Shown here: positions 6,283-6,287 of the stretch, piece after piece
Layout of the letters: each line of letters starts with the position of its first letter
Position numbering within the stretch: position 1 is the stretch's first letter
NCBI GenBank assembly: GCA_964371715.1
Contig: CAYJNO010000059.1
Location: 1 to 6,287, forward strand
Direction: 5' to 3'
Source of the DNA: CAYJNO01 sp964371715
Lineage (GTDB): Bacteria > Bacillota_I > Bacilli_A > Erysipelotrichales > Erysipelotrichaceae
Length of the DNA stretch: 6,287 nt
Notes under the pieces: model-generated
What the model was told of the DNA's origin: nothing
Database searches by the model: none
What the model saw: the letters and a program-made list of their open reading frames with translations, nothing else
Translations under genes and position numbers: made by a program

Positions 6283-6287
6283 AATAA

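Noticed and set aside
1..6287. CRISPR array, insertion sequence, tRNA or riboswitch
   Set aside because: Coding sequence fills almost the whole window; the only gaps are short and hold no spaced repeats, transposase remnants, cloverleaf or aptamer-like structure.

Overview
The window is very AT-rich (about 30% G+C by eye), densely packed, and uses strong GGAGG-like ribosome binding sites and extended -10 promoters. This points to a low-G+C Gram-positive bacterium (Bacillota, possibly an Erysipelotrichia-like or related gut lineage). All nine tryptophans in the six genes are TGG, and no gene needs TGA read-through, so nothing suggests a Mycoplasma-type code. The six stop codons are TAA or TAG. 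There are no RNA genes, mobile elements or CRISPR arrays. The longest non-coding stretch is the 103-base divergent control region at 2407-2509.

Layout. (1) 58-864 (+): a ThiD/PdxK-fold kinase, most likely a pyridoxal/pyridoxamine kinase for vitamin B6 salvage, with an extended -10 promoter at 22-32. (2) 2406-861 (-): a two-gene operon of a 12-helix major facilitator transporter (FucP-like sugar permease group) followed one base later by a small VOC/glyoxalase-fold metalloenzyme. (3) 2510-3400 (+): an AraC-family regulator with a cupin sensor domain, divergent from the transporter. The shared control region carries a direct repeat (AGTCATA twice, 31 bp apart) that could be the regulator's operator. 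(4) 6243-3381 (-): a MarR-family repressor followed one base later by an 813-residue UvrA-like twin ABC ATPase. A near-perfect 22-bp palindrome upstream of the repressor gene probably serves as its own operator.

How the genes may work together. The AraC regulator, transporter and VOC protein form a plausible inducible uptake and detoxification or metabolism unit for an unknown small molecule, possibly a sugar. The MarR-UvrA pair looks like a self-regulated response to DNA-binding or DNA-damaging compounds. This UvrA lacks almost the whole UvrB-binding domain, as do the UvrA2/DrrC-type proteins linked to resistance to DNA-intercalating drugs, so it probably does not work as the canonical excinuclease subunit. 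The B6 kinase appears unrelated to either unit.

The MarR-UvrA unit is the most interesting part of the window. It belongs to a partly known theme, and I see nothing here that amounts to a clearly new system.
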